In this document: in pieces, positions 1-9,707 of the stretch
Numbering within the stretch: the stretch's first letter is position 1
Layout: the number at the start of each line of letters is the position of its first letter
NCBI GenBank assembly: GCA_017550535.1
Contig: JAFZOS010000012.1
Coordinates: 1 to 51,072 of the forward strand
Reading direction: 5' to 3'
From: Lachnospiraceae bacterium
GTDB lineage: Bacteria > Bacillota > Clostridia > Lachnospirales > Lachnospiraceae
Length of the DNA: 51,072 nt
The notes under the pieces: generated by a model
Databases searched by the model: none
What the model was told of the DNA's origin: nothing
The model's input: the letters and a program-made list of their open reading frames with translations, nothing else
Program-made: the position numbers and the translations under genes

Positions 1-2277
1 ATAAAGCAGGATGCCATACCATATCTGTTTGATGCATTTCAGAGGCTTGATGAGGAAAACAACTCAAGGATAGAGGGTACGGGACTGGGCCTGTCCATTG
101 TAAAACAGCTTGTTGAACTTATGGACGGCAAGGTGACGGTCAACAGTGTTTATACACAGGGATCGACTTTTGCCGTAACGCTGTGGCAGAAGATATCAAG
201 GTATGATCCCGTGGGTAATATAAGTATAGAAAGCCTGAATAAAGGTACCTCAGACAGTGCATATGAACCTTCCTTTAAGGCAAAGGATGTAAGGATTCTC
301 ATCGTAGATGATAACGAGATGAACCTTGAGGTCGAAAGGAAGCTCTTAAGCGGGACCGGGGTGATCACGGATACGGTTTTGAGCGGTGAAGAGGCACTGA
401 CAAGGACCCTGTCAGTCCGTTATGACATGATACTTATGGACCATATCATGCCCCGGATGGATGGTATAGAGTGCCTGCAGCTTATCAGGAAGCAGACCGG
501 CGGCCTTAATAATCATGTTCCCGTTATAGTTCTTACCGCCAACGCAGGAGGAGAGAACAGGGAACTTTACGTTAACGCAGGATTTGACGGATATCTTATC
601 AAGCCCGTAACCGGGTATCAGCTGGAGGAATCCATTTTACTTCATGTGCCCGGATCAAAACTTGTAAAAAATAAAGACCGAAGCGATGTTATGGTACGAA
701 TGAACACTGCGGGAGGTTACAGCCGTAAGATACCGGTGCTTATCAGTGCGAGCTCTACATGCGATATCCCGCCTGAGATCATGAAGGCTCAGCAGATGAA
801 CGTGATACCCTACAATATTACGATAGACGGTAAGGTTTATTACGATGCCGAGGAAGCCGGTACCGACGAACTGCTGCGGTACATGAAAGCAGGCAGGGAG
901 TTCAGTGCCGAGGCACCTTCGATTGAAGAGTATGAAGCTTTCTTCGGACGGGAACTTAAGAAAGCCCACAATATCATATATGTATCCGTTACTTCTCCCA
1001 TGAACACCGAATATGAGAGGGCAAGTAAGGCAGCCGGGTCGTATGGGAATGTTTTTGTTTTCGATTCCGGGCTGGCATCAGGCGGCGCAGGCCTTTTGGT
1101 CCTTGCGGCAAAAAGGATGAGTATGCAGGGCAAGGCACCCGAGAAGATAATAGAAGAGCTTGAGAAGCTAAAGGGGAAGATAATAAGCTATTTCGTAACC
1201 AACGGTATATATTTTCAGAGCCGGAAGGGCTTGCTTGCTCAGGGAATATATAGCATTATACAGCTCCTGGGTATACATCCTTTTTTAAGGTTCTCTTTCG
1301 GGAAGTTGTCCGTCAGGAAAGCATCCGTTGGGGATGACAAAACGAGATGCTATGAAAAGTTCGTGGATTACGCCCTTCCGAGATCGATTGATCCCGACCG
1401 GGATATCCTTATGGTGACATATTCGGACCTGTCGGCAGAAGAACTTGAACTGATAAAAACCAGAATAAAGAACAGGTTTGATTTTAAAAAGATCGTGTTT
1501 GTGAAGGGGTCTGCAACGCTTATTCTGACCTCGGGTTCCGGATCCTTCGGAATAACCTATTTTAATAAGAAGACCGATCTGGAACTGGGCCTTAATTCCC
1601 TCTTTGGAGAAGATGATGATATTTGGGGACCTGTCGATGAAATCGAGGATACTGATCTTGAGGAAACAGTCGATGGCGAGGCGGATACTGATCTTGAGGA
1701 GGCCGTAAAGGAGAGTAAGTGGTATGATGAACTGCCCGGCATAGATGCGAAGAAGGCTCTTGAATACAACGGTTCGGAAGATACTCTTAAGAATATGATG
1801 AAGATGTTCTATGAGTCCGTTGATCAAAAAAATGATGAGCTTAAGAGGCTCTTTGAAGATGAGAACTGGAAGGATTATACCGTAAAGGTACATGCACTTA
1901 AATCATCGGCAAGGCTTATAGGAGCCGAAAAGCTTGCAGATGATGCACAGAAGCTTGAGGATGCGGGGAAAAGGGAAGACGCAGAATATATCAAGAGTCA
2001 TAACGGGGACTTTTTGGACCGCTTTGTAAAATATAGGGAAGTACTTGGCCTGTTATTTGAAAGAAAAGAAGCAAAAAAGGCAGACGGGTATCTTATCGAG
2101 ATAACCTATGATACTATCCGCAGTGCGCTGAAGGACAGGGATGAGGATATTCTTAAAGAAACCTTTGATGAAATCATGGACTATGAACTTCCCCGGGAGG
2201 ATGCTCTTAAGATAGAACAGCTTAAGGACCTCTTTATAGAGGGTGATTATGAAACGATGGAAGCACTGATGGATTAA
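1..2277 (+). CDS. Hybrid histidine kinase, 3' part: HATPase end, REC, DegV-like and Hpt domains (5' truncated)
   Basis: The frame is open from base 1, so the gene begins before the window. Bases 1-200 encode the end of a histidine kinase ATPase domain, including the G2 box GTGLGLSIVKQ. A receiver domain follows (about 285-640) with the acidic pair DD at 307, phospho-acceptor Asp at 439 (ILMDHIMP) and Lys at 601. From about 724 to 1560 the protein resembles the DegV/EDD fatty-acid-binding family: an opening SASSTCDIP strand, a target-like IDGKVYYD segment, a conserved DSG turn and a family-like layout throughout. After an acidic linker, an Hpt domain carries the phospho-His in HALKSSARL (His codon 1891). 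A roughly 65-residue helical tail ends the protein. REC and Hpt are clear; DegV is recognised by pattern and is a little less certain. The gene 18 bases downstream is probably co-transcribed. A DegV domain inside a phosphorelay protein is unusual; a lipid-sensing role is inference. Confidence 0.85.
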   Translation: MKQDAIPYLFDAFQRLDEENNSRIEGTGLGLSIVKQLVELMDGKVTVNSVYTQGSTFAVTLWQKISRYDPVGNISIESLNKGTSDSAYEPSFKAKDVRILIVDDNEMNLEVERKLLSGTGVITDTVLSGEEALTRTLSVRYDMILMDHIMPRMDGIECLQLIRKQTGGLNNHVPVIVLTANAGGENRELYVNAGFDGYLIKPVTGYQLEESILLHVPGSKLVKNKDRSDVMVRMNTAGGYSRKIPVLISASSTCDIPPEIMKAQQMNVIPYNITIDGKVYYDAEEAGTDELLRYMKAGREFSAEAPSIEEYEAFFGRELKKAHNIIYVSVTSPMNTEYERASKAAGSYGNVFVFDSGLASGGAGLLVLAAKRMSMQGKAPEKIIEELEKLKGKIISYFVTNGIYFQSRKGLLAQGIYSIIQLLGIHPFLRFSFGKLSVRKASVGDDKTRCYEKFVDYALPRSIDPDRDILMVTYSDLSAEELELIKTRIKNRFDFKKIVFVKGSATLILTSGSGSFGITYFNKKTDLELGLNSLFGEDDDIWGPVDEIEDTDLEETVDGEADTDLEEAVKESKWYDELPGIDAKKALEYNGSEDTLKNMMKMFYESVDQKNDELKRLFEDENWKDYTVKVHALKSSARLIGAEKLADDAQKLEDAGKREDAEYIKSHNGDFLDRFVKYREVLGLLFERKEAKKADGYLIEITYDTIRSALKDRDEDILKETFDEIMDYELPREDALKIEQLKDLFIEGDYETMEALMD

Positions 2278-2295
2278 AAGCATGAAGGGAAGACA

Positions 2296-4383
2296 ATGAG
2301 GAAAATCTATACTACGCTGTTTGTTCTGGCTATATTAATACTGGTTATATATATTTTCGTTGAATCCGGCCGTATTTCCTCAACGAATGAAGAAAAGCTG
2401 CGGCCGTTTTCCGATGGCTGGTCGGCAGGGGCGGGTGAGCCCCTTATGCTTAATGAGGCCAGACCCGGGAAGTTCGGAGGAACGGTTAAGATAGAGAAAA
2501 GGCTTCCGGATGATATAGAGGATAATGACTGCTTCTGTTTTGAGTCAAGAAACGGCTATATATATATCTACGTGGACAACAGGAAGGTTTATACATATGA
2601 GCCGGTAGCTAATTTTACCGGTATCGGTTATGGTACTTATTTCCATGAGGTCCCGCTTAACCCCGAGGATTCCGGTCATCTGATAAAAATAGAATTAAAG
2701 GGAATGTATAAGAGGTACGGCAGGGTGATCAGTGCATATATAGGACCTGCAGGAGATTATATACACATGAGCATCGTAAAGAGAACCCTGCCTGCATTTG
2801 TTTCGGGCCTTATCGTTTTTCTGGGTTTTGTTATGATAGTCATATATATATCAATCCCGGATAAAGAGAGCATGCCCTTTAATATACTAGCCCTGGGAGC
2901 AGCGGGGATGATCCTCGGAACCTGGCTTCTGTTGGATACCAGTATAATGCAGCTTATGACCGGTAAAGTTTACTTATGGCGTGGTCTTAACAGGTTGTCG
3001 ATCCTCTTTTCCGCATATCCGTGTGTGGTTTTTATAAATTCACTTACCAGATTGAAAAGACCGGTTTATACGCATATTGGCTTCTGGTACAATTTTGTCG
3101 TTGTGGCGGTAACGATCACGGCAAGGTTTGCATTCGGATATGATATGATCAAGTCTTTGGCCATAGCAGCCGGTTTTTTGGTCGCCGGCATTCTGGTCCT
3201 TATGACTGTTGCTTTTTGGGATAATGCTGTCTTCTGTAAAAAACAGGGATTTGATATAGGGATAAGGAAATACTATCCCGGTATGGCTGCATTTGTAATC
3301 TGCGCTGTTTTGGATGTGGTCCTGTACGGATGTGGTATTATGGTCGGCGATTCGTACGGATCTTTTTCAAGGATTGGTTTCGCAATTTTTATGATCCTGT
3401 CGATGCTGCAGTTCCTTGGCTGGTGGACAAGAGACAGGGCAGATATTGAAAGGGAGCGCTTTATCAACAGGACCCTTCAGTATGCCATGTCATCCGATTC
3501 TCCCCAGGAAGGTATCGAGTCAATGCTTGACTATATGGGAAGGACGCTTAAGGCAAGGAGGGTATGCATATTTGAAGAGCAGGGTAACGGCAAATATCAT
3601 GGCACCTACGAATGGTTTGAAGAGGGTCAGGTATCTGCCGATACAGGTCTTATCTACCTGCCTTATGAAGGATTTATTGATGATCTTTATAAGTCTTTTA
3701 AAGCAAACGGAGATAAGTTTATCGTTGATTCACCCGAAACATATAAGACGGCAAATCCCGCTTTTTATAATTTCAGTCAGCAGTACTCAATAAGTAACCT
3801 TGTTGCCGGACCGCTTGAAAAGGGAGGCTCTCTTACGGGATTTTTGGCCTTTATAGATACTCCCGATACTTTCCTTGAGGAAACGTCAAACATAATAAAT
3901 ATAGTATCTTATTTCGTCAATCAGCTGATAACCCAGAGGGAAGAAAAGAAGAGGTTAAGATATTACAGCTATAACGATGCCATGACGGGAGCGCAGAACC
4001 GGCGCGCATTTAACGATTATCTCAGGGATGGGTTCGATCCTGCATCTGCTTTCGGTTTTCTTATATGTCACGCAAACGGAGTTGATGAAGCCAACCGTTC
4101 GGAAGGGTATGAGGCCGGTGACAGGCTTATCCTAAAAACATTCCGGGCTTTATCGGATGTCTTTTCAAAAGAGAATATTTATAAGCTCGGAGGCGCCGAA
4201 TTCGCAGTGTTCGGATACGAATCGGATGAGATACTGTTCAATACGGATGTGGACCGTGCAAGGAGCCTTATGGATGAGCTTAAAATAAGCGTTTCAATAG
4301 GTGCTGTTTACTGTGCCTTTGGGACAATGGATATAAAAAAGGTAATAAAACACGTAAATAAACTGCTAAGAGATGGTATGTAG
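2296..4383 (+). CDS. 7TM membrane sensor with GAF-like region and degenerate GGDEF domain
   Basis: 695 residues. An N-terminal membrane segment (about 5-22) leads into an extracytoplasmic beta-rich domain (about 25-155), then about seven hydrophobic segments (about 158-370), an arrangement like the 7TMR-DISM receptor class. A GAF-like cytoplasmic region (about 385-545) precedes a GGDEF-fold domain (about 550-695). The signature is GGAEF (residues 632-636), so the metal-binding acid at the third position is Ala. The upstream metal-ligand motif (usually D.DhFK) is also lost, reading ICHANG. By family knowledge such a domain is unlikely to make cyclic di-GMP, although it could still bind a nucleotide or a partner. 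It starts 18 bases after the hybrid kinase gene and probably acts with it. The stop is followed by a terminator. Confidence 0.8.
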   Translation: MRKIYTTLFVLAILILVIYIFVESGRISSTNEEKLRPFSDGWSAGAGEPLMLNEARPGKFGGTVKIEKRLPDDIEDNDCFCFESRNGYIYIYVDNRKVYTYEPVANFTGIGYGTYFHEVPLNPEDSGHLIKIELKGMYKRYGRVISAYIGPAGDYIHMSIVKRTLPAFVSGLIVFLGFVMIVIYISIPDKESMPFNILALGAAGMILGTWLLLDTSIMQLMTGKVYLWRGLNRLSILFSAYPCVVFINSLTRLKRPVYTHIGFWYNFVVVAVTITARFAFGYDMIKSLAIAAGFLVAGILVLMTVAFWDNAVFCKKQGFDIGIRKYYPGMAAFVICAVLDVVLYGCGIMVGDSYGSFSRIGFAIFMILSMLQFLGWWTRDRADIERERFINRTLQYAMSSDSPQEGIESMLDYMGRTLKARRVCIFEEQGNGKYHGTYEWFEEGQVSADTGLIYLPYEGFIDDLYKSFKANGDKFIVDSPETYKTANPAFYNFSQQYSISNLVAGPLEKGGSLTGFLAFIDTPDTFLEETSNIINIVSYFVNQLITQREEKKRLRYYSYNDAMTGAQNRRAFNDYLRDGFDPASAFGFLICHANGVDEANRSEGYEAGDRLILKTFRALSDVFSKENIYKLGGAEFAVFGYESDEILFNTDVDRARSLMDELKISVSIGAVYCAFGTMDIKKVIKHVNKLLRDGM

Positions 4384-4437
4384 ACCGTACGCGCCGAGAA
4401 GCCCCTGAACCCAGCATTATTAATTTGAAAGTGAAAA

Positions 4438-4474
4438 ACCCGTGCCATTGATGAGGCGCGGGTGTTTTGTTGTA
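4438..4474 (+). terminator. Rho-independent terminator after the sensor pair
   Basis: A 9-bp stem (ACCCGTGCC at 4438-4446 with GGCGCGGGT at 4455-4463, one G-T pair) has an 8-nt loop and is followed by GTTTTGTTGT. It ends the transcript of the two sensor genes. Confidence 0.85.
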
Positions 4475-4497
4475 AAAAAATGTAATTCCAGTATAAT
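4470..4497 (+). promoter_or_regulatory. Sigma-70 type promoter for bioY-copA
   Basis: A -35 TTGTAA (4470-4475), a 16-base spacer and a perfect -10 TATAAT (4492-4497) lie just behind the terminator, overlapping its T-tract. The bioY start codon is 35 bases downstream of the -10. I see no clear BirA, CsoR or CopY operator. Confidence 0.6.
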
Positions 4498-4532
4498 TAG
4501 ATAGAAGGTAAATTAATAAGAGGGATGTAAGA

Positions 4533-5072
4533 ATGGAAAAGAAAATAAAAACACTTGATCTTGTATATGTAGCAATAGGAGCGACCCTTATAACGGCGTG
4601 CTCCTGGATCAGTATACCGATGACCGTTCCCTTTACGCTTCAGACATTTGCCGTCTTTGCGGTATTGCTTGTTTTGGGCGGAAAACGGGGAACGATAGCT
4701 ACGCTTGTATATGTTTTGATGGGAACGATCGGTCTTCCTGTGTTTTCGGGTTTTTCAGGTGGCCTGGGAAAGATCCTGGGGAATACCGGGGGTTATATCG
4801 TAGGTTTTATATTGATGGGTCTCATATATGCAGCCGCAATAAGGTTCTTCGGCGAGAAGATATATGTTGAGATAGCTGCACTTCTTATAGGACTGGTTGT
4901 CTGCTATGCATTTGGAACGGCATGGTTTATGTATGTTTACATGAAAGACACGGGAACGGTAGGCCTGATGACAGTTTTGTCATTGTGCGTATTCCCCTTT
5001 ATCATTCCTGATCTTGTCAAGATGGCGGTAGCATTTACAATATCAAGACGTGTAAAAACGGTCATTAAATGA
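4533..5072 (+). CDS. bioY: Biotin transporter substrate-binding subunit BioY
   Basis: 179 residues with about six hydrophobic segments. BioY features include an N-terminal [15 protein letters not shown] segment, a GGKRGT turn, [15 protein letters not shown] and a following [17 protein letters not shown] stretch. BioY is the S-component of the energy-coupling-factor biotin importer in the cytoplasmic membrane. No EcfA/EcfT genes are adjacent, so it probably shares a general ECF module, as in other Firmicutes (inference). GAGGGAT lies upstream of the ATG. The copper ATPase gene begins 16 bases after the stop and is probably co-transcribed, an unexpected pairing with no evident functional link. 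Confidence 0.92.
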   Translation: MEKKIKTLDLVYVAIGATLITACSWISIPMTVPFTLQTFAVFAVLLVLGGKRGTIATLVYVLMGTIGLPVFSGFSGGLGKILGNTGGYIVGFILMGLIYAAAIRFFGEKIYVEIAALLIGLVVCYAFGTAWFMYVYMKDTGTVGLMTVLSLCVFPFIIPDLVKMAVAFTISRRVKTVIK

Positions 5073-5088
5073 TTTAGGTGGGAGATCA

Positions 5089-7545
5089 ATGGAACAGTAT
5101 ACTGTAACAGGGATGAGCTGCGCGGCATGCCAGGTGAGGGTAGAAAAGGCGGTAAGCGCTGTTGAAGGCGTTGACAGCTGCGCGGTGAGTCTTCTTACAA
5201 ATTCAATGGGTGTTGAGGGCCCGGCCCGCCCGGAAGAGATAATCGCTGCGGTTGAAGCGGCAGGTTATGGCGCTGTCAAAAAAGAAGACAGTAAGGTCGA
5301 GGATACGGAAACGCCGAAGATGAAAAAAAGGCTGACAGCATCAGTCTTTCTTTTGGTGCCGCTTCTATATGTTTCTATGGGACATATGCTTTGGAAATGG
5401 CCGCTGCCGGGATTTCTTGACGGTGATCACCTGGCCATGAAGTTGTATCAGCTTCTCCTTTCGGGAATGGTCATGGTCATAAACCGGAAGTTTTTCATAA
5501 GCGGCTTCAGGGGATTGATCCACAGATCACCCAACATGGATACCCTGGTGGCGCTTGGCGCTGCGGCATCCTTTGGCTACAGCGTATTTGCGCGGCAGTA
5601 TTATTTTGAAACCGCGGCAATGATCCTGACCCTTATAACCGTTGGGAAAATGCTTGAAGCAAGGTCAAAGGGAAAGACAACAAATGCGCTTAAGGGTTTG
5701 ATGGATCTTTCTCCCAAAACCGCAGTGGTGCTCCGTGATAACGCGGAGGTCACAGTTCCCGCTTCGGAAGTAAAAGTCGGAGACAGGTTCGTGGTACGTC
5801 CCGGGGACAGCATCCCCGTGGATGGTATTGTCGTTAAGGGCGAGAGTGCAGTAAACGAATCCGCTCTTACGGGCGAGAGCGTACCGGTAAACAAGGCGGT
5901 GGGCGACAGCGTATCCACTGCTACCATCAACACATCCGGATATCTGGTCTGCGAAGCCACGCGGGTCGGCGAGGATACGACGTTTTCCGCGATAATCAAA
6001 ATGGTAAGTGATGCCGCAGCCACAAAGGCGCCCGTTGCCAAGATCGCTGACAGGGTATCGGGTGTATTTGTTCCCGTTGTTATAGGGATCGCACTTGTAA
6101 CATTTTTCGCCTGGCTGCTTGCGGGAAAAAGCGTTGGCTATGCCATGGCAAGGGGTGTATGCGTGCTGGTCATAAGCTGCCCCTGCGCACTTGGACTGGC
6201 AACTCCCGTTGCGATAATGGTCGGAAACGGAGTCGCCGCTAAGACAGGGATCCTTTTTAAAACAGCTGCTTCACTGGAACAGGCCGGCAAGACCCGGATC
6301 GTTGCCCTTGATAAAACAGGGACCATAACGACCGGTGAGATGAAGGTCACGGATACAGAAGCTGCAGAAGGAGTGTCTGATAACGAACTCATAAGAGTCG
6401 CTTATGCACTGGAATCAAAGAGTGAGCACCCGATCTCAAAGGCCGTGACCGAATATGCCGCCGGGATGAATATACCGCTTGCAGAGACTGAAGGATTTGA
6501 GGCGCTTTCCGGAAACGGGCTTAAAGCAAGGCTTGGCGGTGAAGCGGTTTACGGCGGTAATCTTAAGTTTATCGAGGGTGTTACAGGAAAGGTATCCGTG
6601 GAGGTCCGGGATAGCATAGAGCGGCTTTCCGGTGAAGGAAAAACGCCGGTCCTCATTGCAAAGGAGAATCAGCTTCTGGGGGTCATCGGCGTGTCTGATG
6701 TTATAAAGGATGATTCTCCTTACGCGATCAATGAGTTAAGGAATCTTGGCATCCACGTTGTGATGCTTACGGGCGACAATGAGATAACTGCGGCTGCTAT
6801 AGCAAAACAGGCAGGCGTAGATGAAGTGGTTGCATCGGTAAAGCCGGACGGCAAGGAAGCGATAATAAAGGAGCTTAAGGAACACGGCCCGGTAACAATG
6901 GTCGGAGACGGGATAAATGATGCACCCGCTCTCACATCAGCCGATCTTGGGATAGCTATCGGAGCTGGAACAGACGTTGCGATAGATGCTGCGGATATTG
7001 TTCTTATGAAGAACAGTTTAAGGGATGTTGCGGCAGCGATAAGGATCTCGAGGAGCACACTTTTGAATATCCATGAGAATCTCTTCTGGGCATTCTTTTA
7101 TAATGTCCTTGGGATACCGCTTGCGGCAGGCTGCTATGCAGCGGCTTTCGGGTGGGAATTAAATCCCATATTCGGAGCGGCGGCAATGGGTCTTTCAAGC
7201 TTTTGCGTAGTATCAAATGCGCTGAGGCTTAACCTGATAAAGCCGTATGATGCGAAAAGAGATAAGCCTGTTAAAAATGCCGTTACGGGCAGTCTGATAC
7301 AGGGACAGTACAAAAACGAAATGGGAAAGGAAGGCAGTCAAATGAAGATCACGGTAAACGGTATGATGTGCGCACATTGCGAGGCTCATGTTAAGAAGGC
7401 CCTTGAGGCGATCGACGGTATCGATAACGTCATGGCTTCACATGAGGATAATCTTGTTACATTCACAAATTCTAAGGATGTGGACGAGGCAGCGATTAAG
7501 GCTGCAGTAGAGGGTGCGGGCTACGAGTACGGGGGCAGCATTTAA
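5089..7545 (+). CDS. copA: Copper-translocating P-type ATPase with C-terminal CopZ-like domain
   Basis: 818 residues. A P1B-type ATPase with an N-terminal heavy-metal-associated domain (GMSCAAC, residues 8-14), then membrane helices, the actuator motif TGES, the transmembrane metal site CPC (364-366), phosphorylated Asp408 in DKTGT, the SEHP nucleotide-binding motif and GDGIND (606-611). The CPC site with this layout indicates Cu(I) export from the cytoplasm. Unusually, after the last membrane helices and a roughly 25-residue linker there is a second complete HMA domain (752-818, motif GMMCAHC) of the size of a free CopZ chaperone. Its first residue is Met752, preceded in the DNA by a good Shine-Dalgarno sequence. 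The next gene begins one base after the stop. No copper repressor gene is visible nearby. Confidence 0.95.
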   Translation: MEQYTVTGMSCAACQVRVEKAVSAVEGVDSCAVSLLTNSMGVEGPARPEEIIAAVEAAGYGAVKKEDSKVEDTETPKMKKRLTASVFLLVPLLYVSMGHMLWKWPLPGFLDGDHLAMKLYQLLLSGMVMVINRKFFISGFRGLIHRSPNMDTLVALGAAASFGYSVFARQYYFETAAMILTLITVGKMLEARSKGKTTNALKGLMDLSPKTAVVLRDNAEVTVPASEVKVGDRFVVRPGDSIPVDGIVVKGESAVNESALTGESVPVNKAVGDSVSTATINTSGYLVCEATRVGEDTTFSAIIKMVSDAAATKAPVAKIADRVSGVFVPVVIGIALVTFFAWLLAGKSVGYAMARGVCVLVISCPCALGLATPVAIMVGNGVAAKTGILFKTAASLEQAGKTRIVALDKTGTITTGEMKVTDTEAAEGVSDNELIRVAYALESKSEHPISKAVTEYAAGMNIPLAETEGFEALSGNGLKARLGGEAVYGGNLKFIEGVTGKVSVEVRDSIERLSGEGKTPVLIAKENQLLGVIGVSDVIKDDSPYAINELRNLGIHVVMLTGDNEITAAAIAKQAGVDEVVASVKPDGKEAIIKELKEHGPVTMVGDGINDAPALTSADLGIAIGAGTDVAIDAADIVLMKNSLRDVAAAIRISRSTLLNIHENLFWAFFYNVLGIPLAAGCYAAAFGWELNPIFGAAAMGLSSFCVVSNALRLNLIKPYDAKRDKPVKNAVTGSLIQGQYKNEMGKEGSQMKITVNGMMCAHCEAHVKKALEAIDGIDNVMASHEDNLVTFTNSKDVDEAAIKAAVEGAGYEYGGSI
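7323..7344 (+). promoter_or_regulatory. Apparent internal ribosome binding site and ATG for a free CopZ-like domain
   Basis: GGAAAGGAAGG at 7323-7333 is followed, after 8 bases, by an in-frame ATG at 7342 inside copA. Initiation here would give a 67-residue protein starting [13 protein letters not shown], the usual size of a CopZ copper chaperone. The spacing and purine run match the genuine starts in this window. Use of the site is inference. Confidence 0.45.
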
Positions 7546-7546
7546 T

Positions 7547-8425
7547 ATGCATTTTGTAGATGCAAAAGGAATACTTACCGGGAGCGGCGGTCATTTCGGC
7601 ATGAATATATACAGGGGATGTTCGCACGGATGCATTTACTGCGACAGCCGCAGCAAGTGTTACCGCTTCACGCATCCGTTTGAAGACATAGAAGTCAAGC
7701 AGAATGCGCCCGAACTGTTGGAGGCCGCGCTCCGTTCCAAACGCAAAAAGTGCATGATAGGCACCGGGGCAATGTCCGATCCGTACATGCACTGCGAGGA
7801 AAGCTTAAGGCTTACACGTAAGTGCCTTGAGATAATATTAAAATACGGCTTTGGAGCGGCTATCCAGACAAAATCCGACCGGATACTTGAGGACATCGAT
7901 CTGCTCGAAAAGATAAATGAGAATGCAAAATGCGTGGTGCAGGTTACTCTTACAACCTATGATGATGACCTTTGCGGTATCATTGAACCAAACGTCTGCA
8001 GCACAAAAAGGCGTATAGAAGTACTTGAGGAAATGCAGAAAAGGGGGATCCCCACCGTGGTGTGGCTTTGCCCGATCCTTCCCTTTATAAATGATACAAC
8101 GGAAAATGTGGGAAAGATCCTCGATGAATGTGTCCGCACGGGAGTAAAAGGGATCATCTGCTTCGGCATGGGCATGACTCTCAGGGAAGGTGACAGGGAG
8201 TACTACTATGCGGCGCTTGATAAGCATTTCCCGGGACTTAAGAAAAGATATATCGATACATACGGCAATGCCTATGAACTGTCGAGCCCGAACGATAAGG
8301 AGCTTTGGTCGCTCCTTAACAGGGTCTGCGGTAAGAATCACATGCTCTGCACTCCGGATTCCTGTTTTGATTATCTATATGAGTTTCCGGATAAGTATGA
8401 GCAGATGAGTATCTTTGATTTATAA
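7547..8425 (+). CDS. SPL-like radical SAM protein
   Basis: 292 residues from the ATG at 7547, one base after the copA stop; a longer GTG form overlapping copA is less likely. The cluster motif CSHGCIYC (Cys25, Cys29, Cys32) has the CxxxCxxC spacing of radical SAM enzymes, and the NIYRGCSHGCIYCDSR context resembles the spore photoproduct lyase-like/Rv2578c group. GTGAMSDPYMHCE and the strand QTKSDRIL fit a SAM-binding TIM barrel. It probably binds a 4Fe-4S cluster and cleaves S-adenosylmethionine in the cytoplasm. The substrate is unknown: members of this group are often named after DNA repair enzymes without proof. It is probably translated with copA. Confidence 0.85.
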   Translation: MHFVDAKGILTGSGGHFGMNIYRGCSHGCIYCDSRSKCYRFTHPFEDIEVKQNAPELLEAALRSKRKKCMIGTGAMSDPYMHCEESLRLTRKCLEIILKYGFGAAIQTKSDRILEDIDLLEKINENAKCVVQVTLTTYDDDLCGIIEPNVCSTKRRIEVLEEMQKRGIPTVVWLCPILPFINDTTENVGKILDECVRTGVKGIICFGMGMTLREGDREYYYAALDKHFPGLKKRYIDTYGNAYELSSPNDKELWSLLNRVCGKNHMLCTPDSCFDYLYEFPDKYEQMSIFDL

Positions 8426-8444
8426 GTTCCGTATATGTTATACT
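8415..8444 (+). promoter_or_regulatory. Probable promoter of the GH10-queT-acyltransferase-Memo run
   Basis: TTGATT (8415-8420), an 18-base spacer and TATACT (8439-8444) lie 34 bases before the GH10 start, the -35 overlapping the end of the previous gene. Just downstream, TTTTG-GT-CAAAA (8455-8466) is a small palindrome that could be an operator. Both are read by eye. Confidence 0.45.
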
Positions 8445-8478
8445 GTGAAAGTAGTTTTGGTCAAAACGGGAGAATCGG

Positions 8479-9693
8479 ATGGATATATCACACAGGAAAG
8501 TAAGTAAGCGCATAAGGTTTACGGATGAGAATGGTATTCCCGCGGCAGGTAAGGAAATAAGGATAAAGCAGACAAACCACAGCTTCTTATTCGGCTGCGG
8601 TGCTTTTGAATTTTTACAATATGCCGGCAAGGGCGACGAGGATTATAAGGAGGCAGCGAAACGTTTCCTTGATGTGTTCAATTACGGTACGATCCCTGTT
8701 TACTGGGGTGCATATGAGCCTGAGGAAGGGCATACGGATCAGGATCTGATATTAAAGACGGCCCGCTATCTTACGGACAGGAATGTAAAGGTCAAGGGCC
8801 ATCCGCTGTGCTGGCATACGGTGTGTGCCGACTGGCTGTTAAAATACGATAACGATACGATCCTTAATAAACAGCTTGGCAGGATAAAACGCGAGGTCAC
8901 AACATTTAAGGGCGTGATAGATATATGGGATGTGATCAACGAGGTAGTGATCATGCCCGTATTTGACAAGTATGACAATGCGATAACGAGGATATGTAAG
9001 GAAAAAGGCAGGGTAGGGCTCGTACGCGAGGTGTTTGCGATGGCACATGAATGCAATCCCGATGCCATGCTCCTGATCAATGATTTCAACACATCAAAGG
9101 ATTATGAAATGCTTATAGATGACTGCTTAAGCGCGGACATTCCGATAAGCGCGATAGGCATCCAGTCGCATCAGCATCAGGGTTACTGGGGCCGGGAAAA
9201 GCTTGAGCAGGTACTTAAGCGCTATGAACGTTTCGGTCTTCCGATCCACTTCACGGAGAACACGCTCATATCGGGCGAGCTTATGCCCGGACATATCGTC
9301 GACCTTAATGACTGGCAGGTTGATAAGTGGCCGAGCACTCCCGAAGGTGAGGAACGCCAGGCAAGGGAGATCGAGGAAATGTATAGCATCCTGTTCTCGC
9401 ATCCGCTTGTCGAAGCGATCACGGCATGGGATTTAAGGGACGGCGGCTGGCTTAAGGCGCCGAGCGGGCTTATCAGGAAGGATTCCTCGGTAAAACCCGC
9501 ATATGAGGTCCTGAAGGATCTTATAACACGTAAGTGGCATACGGACGAAACGGTAACGGCCGATGAAAACGGATATGTACTTGTAAGTGCCTTTAAGGGC
9601 GAATATGAAATGAGCATGGGCGATAAAACGGCGCGGATGAGCCTTTTGGATGATGAGCCTGCTTCGGTTGTTCTTAAAACGGATAAACAGTGA
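8479..9693 (+). CDS. GH10 family glycoside hydrolase (xylanase-like), no signal peptide
   Basis: 404 residues. Family 10 hallmarks are visible: HPLCWH (108-113), WDVINEV with the acid/base Glu155, INDFN (200-204), GIQSHQH (227-233) and HFTEN with the nucleophile Glu260. GH10 enzymes cleave beta-1,4-xylan chains by a retaining mechanism. There is no signal peptide or membrane segment, so the enzyme should be cytoplasmic and act on imported xylo-oligosaccharides, as known for intracellular GH10 enzymes of fibre degraders (inference). Residues about 360-404 form a beta-rich tail outside the barrel. A queT-type transporter gene starts 14 bases later. No xylose regulator or sugar transporter is adjacent. 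Confidence 0.88.
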   Translation: MDISHRKVSKRIRFTDENGIPAAGKEIRIKQTNHSFLFGCGAFEFLQYAGKGDEDYKEAAKRFLDVFNYGTIPVYWGAYEPEEGHTDQDLILKTARYLTDRNVKVKGHPLCWHTVCADWLLKYDNDTILNKQLGRIKREVTTFKGVIDIWDVINEVVIMPVFDKYDNAITRICKEKGRVGLVREVFAMAHECNPDAMLLINDFNTSKDYEMLIDDCLSADIPISAIGIQSHQHQGYWGREKLEQVLKRYERFGLPIHFTENTLISGELMPGHIVDLNDWQVDKWPSTPEGEERQAREIEEMYSILFSHPLVEAITAWDLRDGGWLKAPSGLIRKDSSVKPAYEVLKDLITRKWHTDETVTADENGYVLVSAFKGEYEMSMGDKTARMSLLDDEPASVVLKTDKQ

Positions 9694-9707
9694 TAAAGGA
9701 GATATAA

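Noticed and set aside
3416-3793. 125-codon + frame inside the degenerate-GGDEF gene
   Set aside because: No ribosome binding site, no domain, and codon choice unlike the neighbours.
9694-9707. preQ1 riboswitch before queT
   Set aside because: The gap is 14 bases and holds only the ribosome binding site.
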